Source of the DNA: Linum tenue
Lineage: Eukaryota > Streptophyta > Magnoliopsida > Malpighiales > Linaceae
Assembly (NCBI GenBank): GCA_946122785.1
Contig: CAMGYJ010000006.1
Location: 31,385,168-31,449,167 of the forward strand
DNA: 64,000 nt
Direction of reading: 5' to 3'
In this document: positions 47,924-57,609 of the stretch, piece by piece
Position numbering within the stretch: the stretch's first letter is position 1
Layout: each line of letters begins with the position of its first letter
Translations under genes and position numbers: made by a program
The notes under the pieces: model-generated
Told to the model about the DNA's origin: nothing
The model's input: the letters and a program-made list of their open reading frames with translations, nothing else
Databases searched by the model: none

Positions 47924-48932
47924 TAGGGGTGGGCATACGGTTCGGTAAACCCGAACCGAACCGAGCCGAAACCGATATGGACCGAACCGAAACCGAAATT
48001 TTGTTGTTCGGTTCGGAATTCGGAAAGAAAGAAAGGGTATTTCGGAACCCAGGGTAGTCATACCGAACCCGAATTCCGAACCCCCGAACCGAAAAACCGA
48101 AAACCACCCCCACAACCCGAAGCCCACTCTCTGCAGCCCAATCCCTCCACAGACCACAAGCCCAAAACCCACTCTCCCCAGCCCAGTCCCCCCTCTAAAA
48201 CCCTAACCCAACCCGTTTATCCTCCTCTTCACTCTCAAGACATGCCTGCAACAACCTCTATCCCTATCCCACCACTAAACCGCTGCCGCTCCAGAATTCC
48301 ACCACTGCCCTCACGTAGCGCCGCCGCTCCAGATCCCGCCACGGCCCCCCTTTCCGCCGCCGCCTGCCCGCCCATCACCCTCTTCCCCTACTCCACCAAA
48401 CGCCCCTCCCCTCCATCAACCACCCTCCTCCCCGTACCTTCACATCTCTTCCTTTCTTCACTTCGAGACCAGAGACAGAGCTGTCTACCTCTTCAATCGT
48501 GCATCGAAGGCCACATGCAAACAATGCTACATGATTCTTCGTCGCCGATGGTGCCCGGCCTGCTGCTGTCGCCAGCCGTTGTTGCCGTTGAATTAGGAGA
48601 CGGAGGGGGGAGAGAGAGAGAGGGAGAGAGGAGGGAGGAGGGAGGACGGATATGATTAATCATTTGGGGCAGAGTTCTTTTTGTGGGGAGATAAGGTTGT
48701 GAAAGGAGGGGAAGATAATGTGTGGTGGATATTTTATTTGGGGAGATAAGGTTAGTTGGTTCTAGAATTTCGGGTTTGGCCCTTAAAACCGGACCGAACC
48801 GATCTATAATTCGGTTCGGGTGAACCGAATTATAGCTCGGTTCGAATTCGGTTGGGATGCATGTAATTTCGGAAATTCGGCATGTACCAGTTCGGTTCGG
48901 TTCAAACCGAACCGACCGAACGCCCACCCCTA
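47924..48932. mobile_element. hAT-type element, 1009 bp, perfect 8-bp target duplication
   Basis: The ends are TAGGGGTGGGCATACGGTTC and, reversed, TAGGGGTGGGCGTTCGGTCG. The duplication CTCGTAGG is at 47916-47923 and 48933-48940. Subterminal regions are packed with CGGTTCGG / CCGAACCG words. The middle has a telobox-like AAACCCTAA (48198-48206), a CT-rich tract, and a proline/serine-rich GC-rich frame from ATG 48242. There is no transposase. Confidence 0.95.
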
Positions 48933-48940
48933 CTCGTAGG

Positions 48941-49626
48941 TTTTCGGAAAATTAGCATCTCACAATCGTTGCTAGCTTTTACTCGACCCGTTGGCCGATT
49001 AATTTGCTTTATAAAACTTTCATCTTGTCGTTATTGTGCTTTCTGGTTTTTGTCAAGCCATGATAAAATCTAAGAAAATCAAGAACGAACAACACGATTT
49101 GGGATAGGAACCACCGTTGTCGTATCCCTAGAAAATGGTGGTAAACACGGACTCACATGCCAAACTGGTTTGGATTGAGATTTTTATCGAGTATCAGGGA
49201 ACCATGTGATTATAAATTAGACTTGATCAAAACGGGCCAAAACTTGAAATTAAGCATGTTTGACCGACCCATGCAAAATTCTAATTATTCTTAACTTTTA
49301 AACTTTCTATTTGAAAATAAAAAATAGTGAAAGAAAAGAGATGACTGCAATTCGCCATTTGCACATCACTTATTCGGGAATAAAACCATAGAAATTCAAA
49401 AGGAACTGAAAATGTTTAGGATCGTTTTAATGTTTAAAATAACCAAATAGATCTTTATGTTTAGTTTTTTACTAACAAATACCAAACGATTCCCTGTAAA
49501 ATACACTATAATTTGATCATTATGATATCAAATAATTATATAATATATATTTGAAATGATAAAAATTGGACTAATTGGGTTGGTCGAGGTTGAACATTGA
49601 ATAACTTTAAAATACATTATATTTTA
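48941..49626. other. AT-rich spacer
   Basis: I see nothing to annotate apart from the start of the tandem duplication that follows. Confidence 0.5.
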
Positions 49627-50302
49627 GCCAATGATGTTCATTTTTTTTACTTGATGGCCAAATCCCGTGTAGGTCAGGACCATTCAACTCTTATTTTATG
49701 GTTAGCGGTTAGCCCATTAGATACCATGCATTAGTTTATTGTTAAATTTTATATTTTTAGCAATAAAAAGAAGTATTGTTTTTGCCTTTTCATATATATT
49801 TTATCACCACGGACAAATAAAAGGGCTTAAGGAAAAAAATTGACACTCCTGGACCCGTTTAAATCCGCATGTGTACGGAAAGTTGGCCCGTTCAACAGAC
49901 GAAAGAAAAAAAAAATTGAGACTCCATATTCTACCCTTCCTACAAACGCTTTTAGAATGGCAAACCAATGATGTTCATTTGTTTTACTTGATGGCCAAAT
50001 CCCATGTAGGTCAGTCCCATTCAACTCTTTTATTTTATGGTTAGCAGTTAGCTCATTAGATACCATGCATTAGTTTATTGTTAAATTTTTTATTTGTAGC
50101 AATAAAAAGGAGTATTGTTTTTTCCTTTTCATATATATTTTATCACCATGGAGAAATAAAAGAGTTTAAAGAAAAAAATTGACACTCCTGGACTCGTTTA
50201 AATTCGCATGTGTACGGTAAGTTGGCCCGTTCCACAGAGGAAAAAGAAAAAAATTGACATTTCCTATTCTACCCTTCCTACAAACGCTGCTGGAGCAGGG
50301 AA
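49627..50302 (+). repeat. Tandem duplication of a ~338-bp unit
   Basis: Copy one is 49627-49964 and copy two 49965-50302. Both read CCAATGATGTTCATT, then TTACTTGATGGCCAAATCCC, TAGATACCATGCATTAG, AAAAATTGACACTCCTGGAC and CTACCCTTCCTACAAACGCT. Mismatches and single-base indels are spread throughout, so the duplication is old. It is non-coding. A further weak echo of its end lies near 50470-50540. Confidence 0.85.
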
Positions 50303-50817
50303 TTTGAAATGGGGGAAGAGTTTTTTCCTCCCTGCTATTATATATTGTTAATTTAAAAAGATACAACAAATGTGCTTAGTGTGATTGGTTATGATAGTTG
50401 TTTTTCTTTGAAATGGTCATGGTTCGAATCCCAGTACGTGTCTTTTTAATGAATAAAAAAAGTAATTGTGAAGACCAAAATGTCCTTCCTACTTTCACTC
50501 TCGTTGCAGGAAATTTGAAATGGGGCTCCCGTTTTTCCCTTCGTGTATTATAGTATGTGTAGATTTTTTTTTCCAAAGTACACTCGTTATAAAAAATTCT
50601 CAAAATACAATAGCACCAAAATAATTTTTCAATTTATGTTCAGTTCTGTTCGCTTAAGTCTAAAGCGGTATAGGCCTTGATCGCTGTAGATAGACACGAT
50701 GAAGATTTAATTGCTGAAAAGATAAGCGATCAATACGGATCGCTAAGGTGGCAATGTTCACCCAAGAATTCCCACAATTTTACCAACAATATCAAACTAC
50801 ATTGGCATTAGCTCGTC
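50303..50817. other. Spacer
   Basis: No gene. A tRNA-like B box (GGTTCGAATCC, about 50421-50431) and a following A/T tail hint at a SINE remnant, but no A box is convincing. Confidence 0.4.
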
Positions 50818-50825
50818 CATCTAGC

Positions 50826-51788
50826 TAGGGCTGGCGGACGGTTTTCCGGTTAGCGGCTAACCGGACGGTCGGTCGTCGGTACCGAGGGGAGAAGGCTCGG
50901 CTAGCCAACCAGCCGAAGTTGAAAATCGGCGGTTAGCCGACTAACCGAGCCTTTACCCAACCTAACCTAAACGACCCGACCCCCTCAAAACGACCCCCTC
51001 TCTAGTCCCTCCCCAAACCCTAGACGATTCCCTTCCCGACCCTCTTCTCTTCCGTCATCCTCTCTCTCTTCTCTTCCCTTTCACCTCTCAAAATGAAAAC
51101 CAAGAAGAAGAAGAAAGAAGAAAGAAGAAAAAGATGACCACCGCCGCCCTCCTTCTCCCTCACGCCTCACGACCGCCGCCGCCTCCACCATCGTCGACGT
51201 CGCCCCGCTGCCTCCACCCTTGCCGCCCCGCCGCTCGACCTCCGCCATCACTCGCCCTCCGCTCGCCCTCCGCCTCCACTCGCCCTCCGCTCGACCTCCG
51301 CCTCCACTTGCAGGCAGCAGCAGCTCGACCTCCGCCAACCACCATTGCACCAGCCACCCTCGCGAGTCGCGACACGCAGCGGCGTAGCGCAGCAGTCCCG
51401 CCATCTCCCTCCGCCGCGAGTCGTCTCCCGCCGCTTCTCCTGCAGCGCTTTTCTTCACCGGGAAACCAAACTTTGGTGGGTGTGTTTGGTGGAGGAAGGA
51501 AGGAGAGAGAAGAAAGTGGTATGGTGGAAAAGGAAGGAGAGAGGAGAAGATAAGGATTGAAATGAGTGGTTCAAAATTTTTGTTCTTTTAATTTTTTTTT
51601 TGTATAAAAGGTAATTTTCCGGTTGGCCGGCTAACCGAGCCTAAAACCAATACCGACCAGTCGGTTGGCCGGCTAACCGTCACCTCTCTCACGGTCGGTG
51701 GTCGGCAGGTATAGGGTGTGGCTCGGTTTAACCGATAATCGGGTTTTCGGTTTTCGGTTAAACCAAAACCGACCGATTGCCACCCCTA
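50826..51788. mobile_element. hAT-type element, 963 bp, perfect 8-bp target duplication
   Basis: The ends are TAGGGCTGGCGGACGG and, reversed, TAGGGGTGGCAATCGG. The duplication CATCTAGC is at 50818-50825 and 51789-51796. Subterminal words are GGTTAGC / GCTAACCG. The interior has AAACCCTAG (51015-51023), a CT-rich tract, a lysine-codon run after ATG 51092, and a GC-rich low-complexity frame (51134-51553). There is no transposase. Confidence 0.95.
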
Positions 51789-51796
51789 CATCTAGC

Positions 51797-52680
51797 CATG
51801 TTCTCACTCCTATACTAATTGCTTCTTCACAACCACCTTCACCTCCCATGTGAACTCGTGTGACCAATGTAGTCATATGCTCGTTTCTACATAGAAGCGG
51901 AAATGTGAGTAAAAACGTAAAGTGTAGCGTAAAAGCGTAAGTTTTTTTTTGGTACAGTATGATTAATCTTCAACAAACTACATGTCGCAATTAAAAAGGT
52001 CACTACTCATGCACATAATCTAATTCAAAAACTTTTAGGGCACACCTATGGACTATGACTATGGTGACATGCAAGGCACTGTGACTTGCACAATTCAGTC
52101 GACCTATGTGCTCATCCGGTCTAAGAAATTGCGATAGAAACCAAGAAATTCAATCCACAATTATAATAGCAAGAAACCATAACTTCTTAGCATCTTAATC
52201 ACCAACACCAAATACAATAAAATAAACCTCACAATAGTTCATACATACCTAAAATGGAAAACCACATCGACTTAATATCAATCCACGATCATAGTTGCTT
52301 TAAGCCAAATCGTCTTTAAGACTTAACAAATTTCACAATAACAAAAAAAAAATCGAAATAATGGAGTTCCTAAACCTCTCTCTTCTCACTCATCCGTATT
52401 TTCATGATTGGTGTTGCTAGCATAATGATAGTCGGATGTGGTGGATGCATGTATCTTCCACTGAAAGATCGAAATTCATCTTGCGTCTCTGTGTACACTC
52501 ACCTGTAGCGTGCTCATGTGGCTGGGCTTTGAGCTATGGTATTGTATATGGAATTAATATAATGGGTATTACGGGTACCCATACTACCCAAACGGGTAAT
52601 AGTGGGTAATCCGTGGGTATCCATTGTCAAAATATTCTTAATCCCATGTCTCATCCCTTAATAAATATTACATGTATTTG
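51797..52680. other. Spacer
   Basis: No supported feature up to about 52560. From there GGGTA/TACCC words resemble the inside of the hAT-type element at 60.2 kb, and they continue at 53900 beyond the CACTA insertion. An older element may therefore have been the target. Confidence 0.4.
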
Positions 52681-52683
52681 GTT

Positions 52684-53896
52684 CACTACAAGAAAAAAGA
52701 CTTTCAGCTACCATTTTCTTGGTGACCATACAAAAATGGTTGCTTATAACCATGTTTTTTCAACCATTCAAAAAATGGTAGCTGATGCAGAACTCTAGCG
52801 CAACCAGTACTAAAATGGTTGTCCATAATCTAAATTTCAACAACCATATGCAAAATGGTTGGTGATACCGTACCCTTAAGCAACCATAATGTAAATGGTT
52901 GCTGATAAATAAAAACTTTGACGACCATTTCTGAAATAGTTGTTGATACCATATCCTTAAGCAACCATTTTGTACATGGTTGCTGATAAATGAAATTTTC
53001 GGCAACCATTTGTGAAATGGTTGGAGGTACCCTACCCTTAAACAACCATGATGTACATAGTCGCTGATAAATGAAGACTTCGACACCTATTTGTAAAATG
53101 GTTGGTGATACCCTATACTTAAGCAACCACTATATACATGCTTGCTAATAAACAAAGACTTCGACAACCATTTGCGAAATAGTTGGTTATACTCTGTACT
53201 TAAGCAACTAAAAGTCTAAGAGTTGTTGATAAACAAAAACTTTAGCAACCTTGACAAAATGGTTGGTAATACTCATTTTGGATGTAAATATGTATGAAAT
53301 ACCACTTCTATCCATTTCCTTGTTATGTGAATTACTCTTTTATTAATATTAATTATAATATCTTTTGTTGGAAAGGAGCTTATTACAATATTGGTATTAA
53401 ATGTACACATTAAGAAGTGATGAGCTACAAATATATTAGTCCCATAAATATGCCTTTTGGCTACCATAATGAAGGGTTGCTTAAATATCAACCTAGTTCT
53501 TACTTTTTGGTGACCCTCTCAAATGGTCGCTCAAATCTCTCATTTGACAACTATAAATGAGATTGTTGCTTGAAATGCTACCTTGTAGCGACCATAGATA
53601 TGGTGGCTGAAATTCTAGCCTTTCACCAACCATTTTTGGATAGTCGCTGAAAACGAGTATTTTCAACCATAATAAGATAGTCGCTGAAGTGGAATTTCAC
53701 CAACCATAATTTATAGTCGCCTAAAGTAGATTTTTTGCGACTATATAAAAAAAGGGTCGCCTTGGACTTATGCCGACACACTATTGCCGACCATGTTGGC
53801 AACCCTCATTTATGATCCCTGAAAGGTTTCAGCAACCATTTCTTCAGTTTGGCCAACCATAATTGATGGTTGCAGAAAGCATATTTTCTTGTAGTG
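52684..53896. mobile_element. Non-autonomous CACTA element
   Basis: The perfect terminal inverted repeat is CACTACAAGAAAA / TTTTCTTGTAGTG. The 3-bp target duplication is GTT at 52681-52683 and 53897-53899. Length is 1213 bp with no transposase. Subterminal sequence is full of CAACCATTT / AAATGGTTG words, some inverted, as in CACTA elements whose transposase binds subterminal motifs. The left half is a tandem array (see next entry). Confidence 0.95.
52740..53285 (+). repeat. 81-bp tandem array, about seven units
   Basis: The landmark TGCTGATAAAT and its variants begins near 52740, 52821, 52901, 52982, 53063, 53144 and 53225, a period of 80-81 bp throughout. Each unit contains a near-palindrome of the type CAACCATTTGTGAAATGGTT. 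As 81 is a multiple of three, overlapping minus-strand frames stay open (52760-53086, 52830-53126). They are repeat products, not genes. Confidence 0.9.
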
Positions 53897-53940
53897 GTTA
53901 CCCGTAACCTTAAAAAAAAAGGGACGGGTATGGGTATAGA

Positions 53941-54131
53941 GGTCGATCCTTTTAAGAATGAGGTAGACCATTTAATGTACAACGTCGACCGCTTTAAGAT
54001 TGAGGTCAACCTTTTTTATTGTTTGCTTGCCAAAGAGGTCGACCATTTTATGTACAAGGTCGACCGCTTTGTTGAACGTAACAAAACAGAAACAGTAGAT
54101 TCGATCGACCTTTATTAGTTTGCGGTCGACC
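53941..54131. repeat. Array of GGTCGACC-like octamers at 21-bp spacing
   Basis: Octamers start at 53941 (GGTCGATC), 53962 (GGTAGACC), 53983 (CGTCGACC), 54004 (GGTCAACC), 54037, 54058 and 54124 (GGTCGACC), and 54103 (GATCGACC). The spacings are 21, 21, 21, 33, 21, 45 and 21. Between them, MYxVDRFxxEVD-like wording shows as a repeated frame, a by-product of the 21-bp period. It lies just outside the CACTA element. Confidence 0.8.
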
Positions 54132-54388
54132 TATTGGTGCAAGTCACCTTAGACAATTCAAAACTTTTAATGGTAGAGTAAACATACAACTAAACCAACA
54201 ATGCAATAAGGAAATAATGAGGCTTCTTCATCCATAAAAAAGTATAACCAATTAATAGCTGCACCCCATTATCGATCGTTTTGTTCTAATCTGGATGTCA
54301 AATTAAACAGGATTACTGAGGCTTCTTTTATTATAGGATTCTTCATCCATTGAAAGTAATAAATCAAATTATTAGTAAATATTAATAA
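54132..54388. other. Spacer
   Basis: A short AT-rich stretch without recognisable features. It ends in the CTTAAGTC duplication of the next element. Confidence 0.5.
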
Positions 54389-54579
54389 CTTAAGTCCAAG
54401 GTTGTCAAACCGGATTAAGTCGTCCAGCCGGTTTGGAAAGGGGTTTGAGGTTTAATGATAAGATCGGGGTTCAACCGGGTTGGGCCGGTTTTCACAAGAT
54501 ATGTTGGTAGTTGATACTGGAGAGCTATTGACACCTAATAAATTATGCATATAGGCATGTGGTACCTTGCATTTCACCC

Positions 54580-54925
54580 CAGGGTACCGCATACCTTGAG
54601 TATGAAAGTGTTATCTAAACCTCGGATTAGCATGATGCTTTGACTTAATACTATACCCTAACCCTTTATGAGTGAACCCTAGGTCCTAATTATCTAAATC
54701 ATAAACTACAAATCCTAAGGTGGTGCATTCAATTTTTTGCCTATATTTGGACGAATCATAATCGTCGATCACTGTTTCTGATTAAATTGATCTTGGGGTA
54801 TACGATTTAGAGAATTAAGACCTAGATTTTGATCTTTATGGATTAGAGTACACTATCATGTCCGAAACATCAGTCAATTCAAGGTCTGGATAACGTTTTC
54901 ATACTCAAGGTATGCGATACCCCGG
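54580..54925. mobile_element. Foldback element A, 9-bp target duplication
   Basis: Arms GGGTACCGCATACCTTGAGT and, reversed, GGGTATCGCATACCTTGAGT continue inward for most of the length. ATTTCACCC flanks it at 54571-54579 and 54926-54934. A 9-bp duplication points to Mutator-type mobilisation. Non-coding. Confidence 0.8.
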
Positions 54926-54973
54926 ATTTCACCCTAGAAACCATAGAATTCACCATATATATATATAGATTCA

Positions 54974-55360
54974 GGCTAGCGTGCGCCCGGGCGTACGTTA
55001 GGATATCATACGCCCGTTGAGTTTTACTATTTAGATCATGAATTAACCGGATTTTTTGGCATGATACTATACTTTAACCTCTAATGGGTAAACCCCAGTA
55101 CCTAATTTTCTAACCCAAATCATGAGATTCGTTTAATCTTAAGAAGTAAATCAACAATAATTTCGACAAATCTGGACCGTTGATTTTCATTTCAAGATTA
55201 AATGAATATTATGCTTTGGATTAGTGAATTGGGGACTGGGCTTCACCCATTAGGGGTTAGGATATAGTATCATGTCTCAAACTTTGGTTAATTCATTGTC
55301 TAAATAGCAAAACGCAACATGCGTACGGTAGACTAAGGTATGCCCGGGAGTACGCTAGCC
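54974..55360. mobile_element. Foldback element B
   Basis: The arms start GGCTAGCGTGCGCCCGGG and, reversed, GGCTAGCGTACTCCCGGG. They remain alignable for about 180 bp (TACTATTTAGA, ATGAATTAACC, ATGATACTATA, CTAATGGGT), so nearly the whole element can fold on itself. The target duplication is masked by TA repeats on both sides. Confidence 0.85.
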
Positions 55361-55384
55361 TTTGCCATATATATGGAGACGACT

Positions 55385-55679
55385 GGTATGCTCCAGGAGC
55401 ATAGTATACTCCAGATGATCTGACCGTTAGATTTACATGGATTAGCTCCAGCGAATCTCAATGGTCCACTCTTCTTTTCTCTTAAATTGAACTTTGGATT
55501 TGGGATGAGAAAATCGGGGCCTGGGGTTTATGCATTTGAGATTAGGGTATAGTATCATACCCCAAACTCGGTTTAATTCATGGTCTAGATAGAGATATTT
55601 CACTATGAGTACATGGAGCATAGTATGCTCCAGGAGCGCACGAGCATAGTATGCTCCAAGAGCACATGGATCATAGTAT
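55385..55679. mobile_element. Foldback element C
   Basis: The left arm is GGTATGCTCCAGGAGCATAG. The right end holds two inverted copies of the same word (GAGCATAGTATGCTCCA). The inner part, read on the minus strand, has TTTGGGGTATGATACTATAC followed by CCTAATCTC, the core shared with A and B. Ends are approximate and no target duplication is resolved. Confidence 0.65.
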
Positions 55680-56123
55680 TTAGTGGTCGTTGATGAAAGA
55701 CATTTCGTCCGGTGGCGAGCGGCATCAAGGAAGCGGGGAGCTAGGTCGAGACGAGGGGGCGAGGAGCGTCAGTGAGGCATTCGGCGGGGAGCGCCGGCAG
55801 CAAGGCTCTGTTGCGCACGTTGTTGCGCTTGCGTGCTCTACTCCTCTGTTGGCTGCGCTCGATGAAAGAAGAGAATGAAGGGATGAGAATGAAATTCTAG
55901 GGTTTAGATTAAAGTTGGAAGAAGTACCAGACCAGCCACAAACGATGCCACTTCCCTGATAGCCGGTAGCCAGATAAGTCCGGTCAGACCTCGGATTTGA
56001 CCAGCTTTGACCGCAAACCGGCCAGTTCTAATTATGGCTGGCTCTAGCCCTTTTAGTGCCGGGTTTCGGCCAAACCCGATTTGACCGGCCAATTCGACCC
56101 AGTTTGACAACCTTGCTTAAGTC

Positions 56124-57609
56124 CTACATCAAGCAACAAAGTAAGCACTTGATGAAGTTGTGGTATAACATCATCGTCCCTCTTGAATATGTCATATGTC
56201 ATGCTTGCACAAGATGAGTCATCCCAATATTTGGGTCAGTTTTGAATTATAAACCAATCGTTGGATTGATTAACTAAGACGTGATGAAGCTGGTTGATTA
56301 ATTGAGTTATGGTTACTCATTTTAAATCTAAAAGAATGTGAAGTGAATTGAAAATTGAAGGGCTTGATTGTAACTAATGGAAAGTTGGATGGTTGAAGTG
56401 GCGAACAAATTTTTGGTTGGACCATTAAGATATTTGTGATGGGACAAGAAGAGAAACGAGAGAGATTTCTAGAGAATGACGGTGCAAAAATCTGTACCCA
56501 CATTCACCTCCTCTCCCTCTCCCTTTTTAGTCCTTTCTTTCCTCGCCCATTCTCCATACCCTCATCACTACCAACAACAAACCTTGAAGGAACCAAAAAA
56601 ATAGGGGGAACTAGAGCTGGGGAGTTGAGAAGGAAAGGATGAGAGGAATAGAGAAGCTTTAGAAGTTTTTGTTTTGCATCAAGGTAGTGAATTCAAGAGG
56701 GGATTTAAAAAATACCCATCGTTGGATCGTCCTCAATTTTGAGGACGCGTTTCATACTTTCTCATATTCGATGGACTGTTGGGATCGTTGTATGATCTCT
56801 GGTTCATTGAGAAAGGTTGTTGGTCAGACACGGCGCGACCTTGTTTTCCTGTAGTTGGGTAGTTGGTTCCGGGGAGGATTACGAACAAACCAACCATTGG
56901 ATCGTCCTCAAACATTGAGGATAGGTTCAAGACTCGTTGTAGGTCAATATGCTGTAGGGATCGATGTTATGATCTCTGGTTTGTCAGGAGACAATACTGT
57001 ATAGAGAGGGTGTGAAATTGGTTACAACTCCTTCAATTGGAAACGTACAAAAACGTGTCAGAAATGCATTGTTTGACTATTTTTCTTGTTTTTACTGTTT
57101 TTATATGCAACTGAAGTGTTTTGCCAAGTCAGAAATGTAAAAACGTGCATTTTTGCATTTTAAGATGCGTTTTTTACTACATTGGTTGTGACAACTCGAA
57201 TTAAGAGGAATCTGTGGGCTGGTAGATAGGAAGGATGAGCACACGCTGAGCTAGGTAGGCTCTCATGGCCGTGGGGCCTCAGCCTCCTAGAATTTTGTAA
57301 TTACGTACAAAATTATTAACGAGTCGAGAAATTGTGTATAAAATAAGGTTTGATATTGAATATTTTGTGTGCGCAATAAAATGAAACTAGAGTTGGAGAT
57401 AGCCCAATGAAGTATGTTGTTTTGCCTCCTACAAAACCTAGTTTGAGTTTGTTAGATGTCAATTTTTAGCATTTTTTTGTTACCTCTTATAGATTTATAC
57501 TTTATATGGACAAATATCCAATCTAATTATTTAATTTTTATAATTTTCTTTTATATGGCCAAATAGCCAATCTTATCATTGAATTTTTATATTTTCTTTT
57601 ATATGGCCA
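56124..57609. other. Spacer with short local repeats
   Basis: No gene. About 56708-56815 and 56885-56992 are diverged direct repeats (TTGGATCGTCCTCAA, then TATGATCTCTGGTT). Positions 57490-57610 repeat a TTTTATATGGCCAAAT-type unit about three times, next to the Ty3 remnant. Confidence 0.5.

Larger units (their letters stand above)
54397..56115. mobile_element. hAT-type element with three nested foldback elements
   Basis: The ends are CAAGGTTGTCAAACCGG and, reversed, CAAGGTTGTCAAACTGG. The duplication CTTAAGTC is at 54389-54396 and 56116-56123. Without the nested units it is about 0.7 kb. Near the right end, minus strand, are AAACCCTAG (55898-55906), a CT-rich tract and a GC-rich stretch (55690-55870). 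It belongs to the CAAGGTTGTCA family. Confidence 0.95.

Noticed and set aside
48242..48655. 137-residue Pro/Ser-rich frame starting at an ATG
   Set aside because: It lies wholly inside a hAT-type element, is low-complexity, and has no domain or family match I recognise.
50421..50431. tRNA-like B box GGTTCGAATCC; a weaker one at about 9764-9772
   Set aside because: No matching A box, acceptor stem or cloverleaf could be drawn, so no tRNA gene is called; a SINE remnant remains possible.
51134..51553. 139-residue GC-rich frame and its antisense frames
   Set aside because: Open frames on both strands arise from GC-rich CCG/CTC repeats inside a hAT-type element.
52760..53126. Two overlapping minus-strand frames (108 and 98 residues) with repeated wording
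   Set aside because: They are translations of the 81-bp CACTA array; the period is a multiple of three, which keeps frames open.
52740..53285. Regular repeats that might suggest a CRISPR array
   Set aside because: The units are contiguous, diverged and without unique spacers, and lie within a plant CACTA element.
53870..54118. 82-residue plus-strand frame with repeated EVD/VDRF wording
   Set aside because: The repetition comes from the 21-bp octamer array; the frame starts inside the CACTA terminus.
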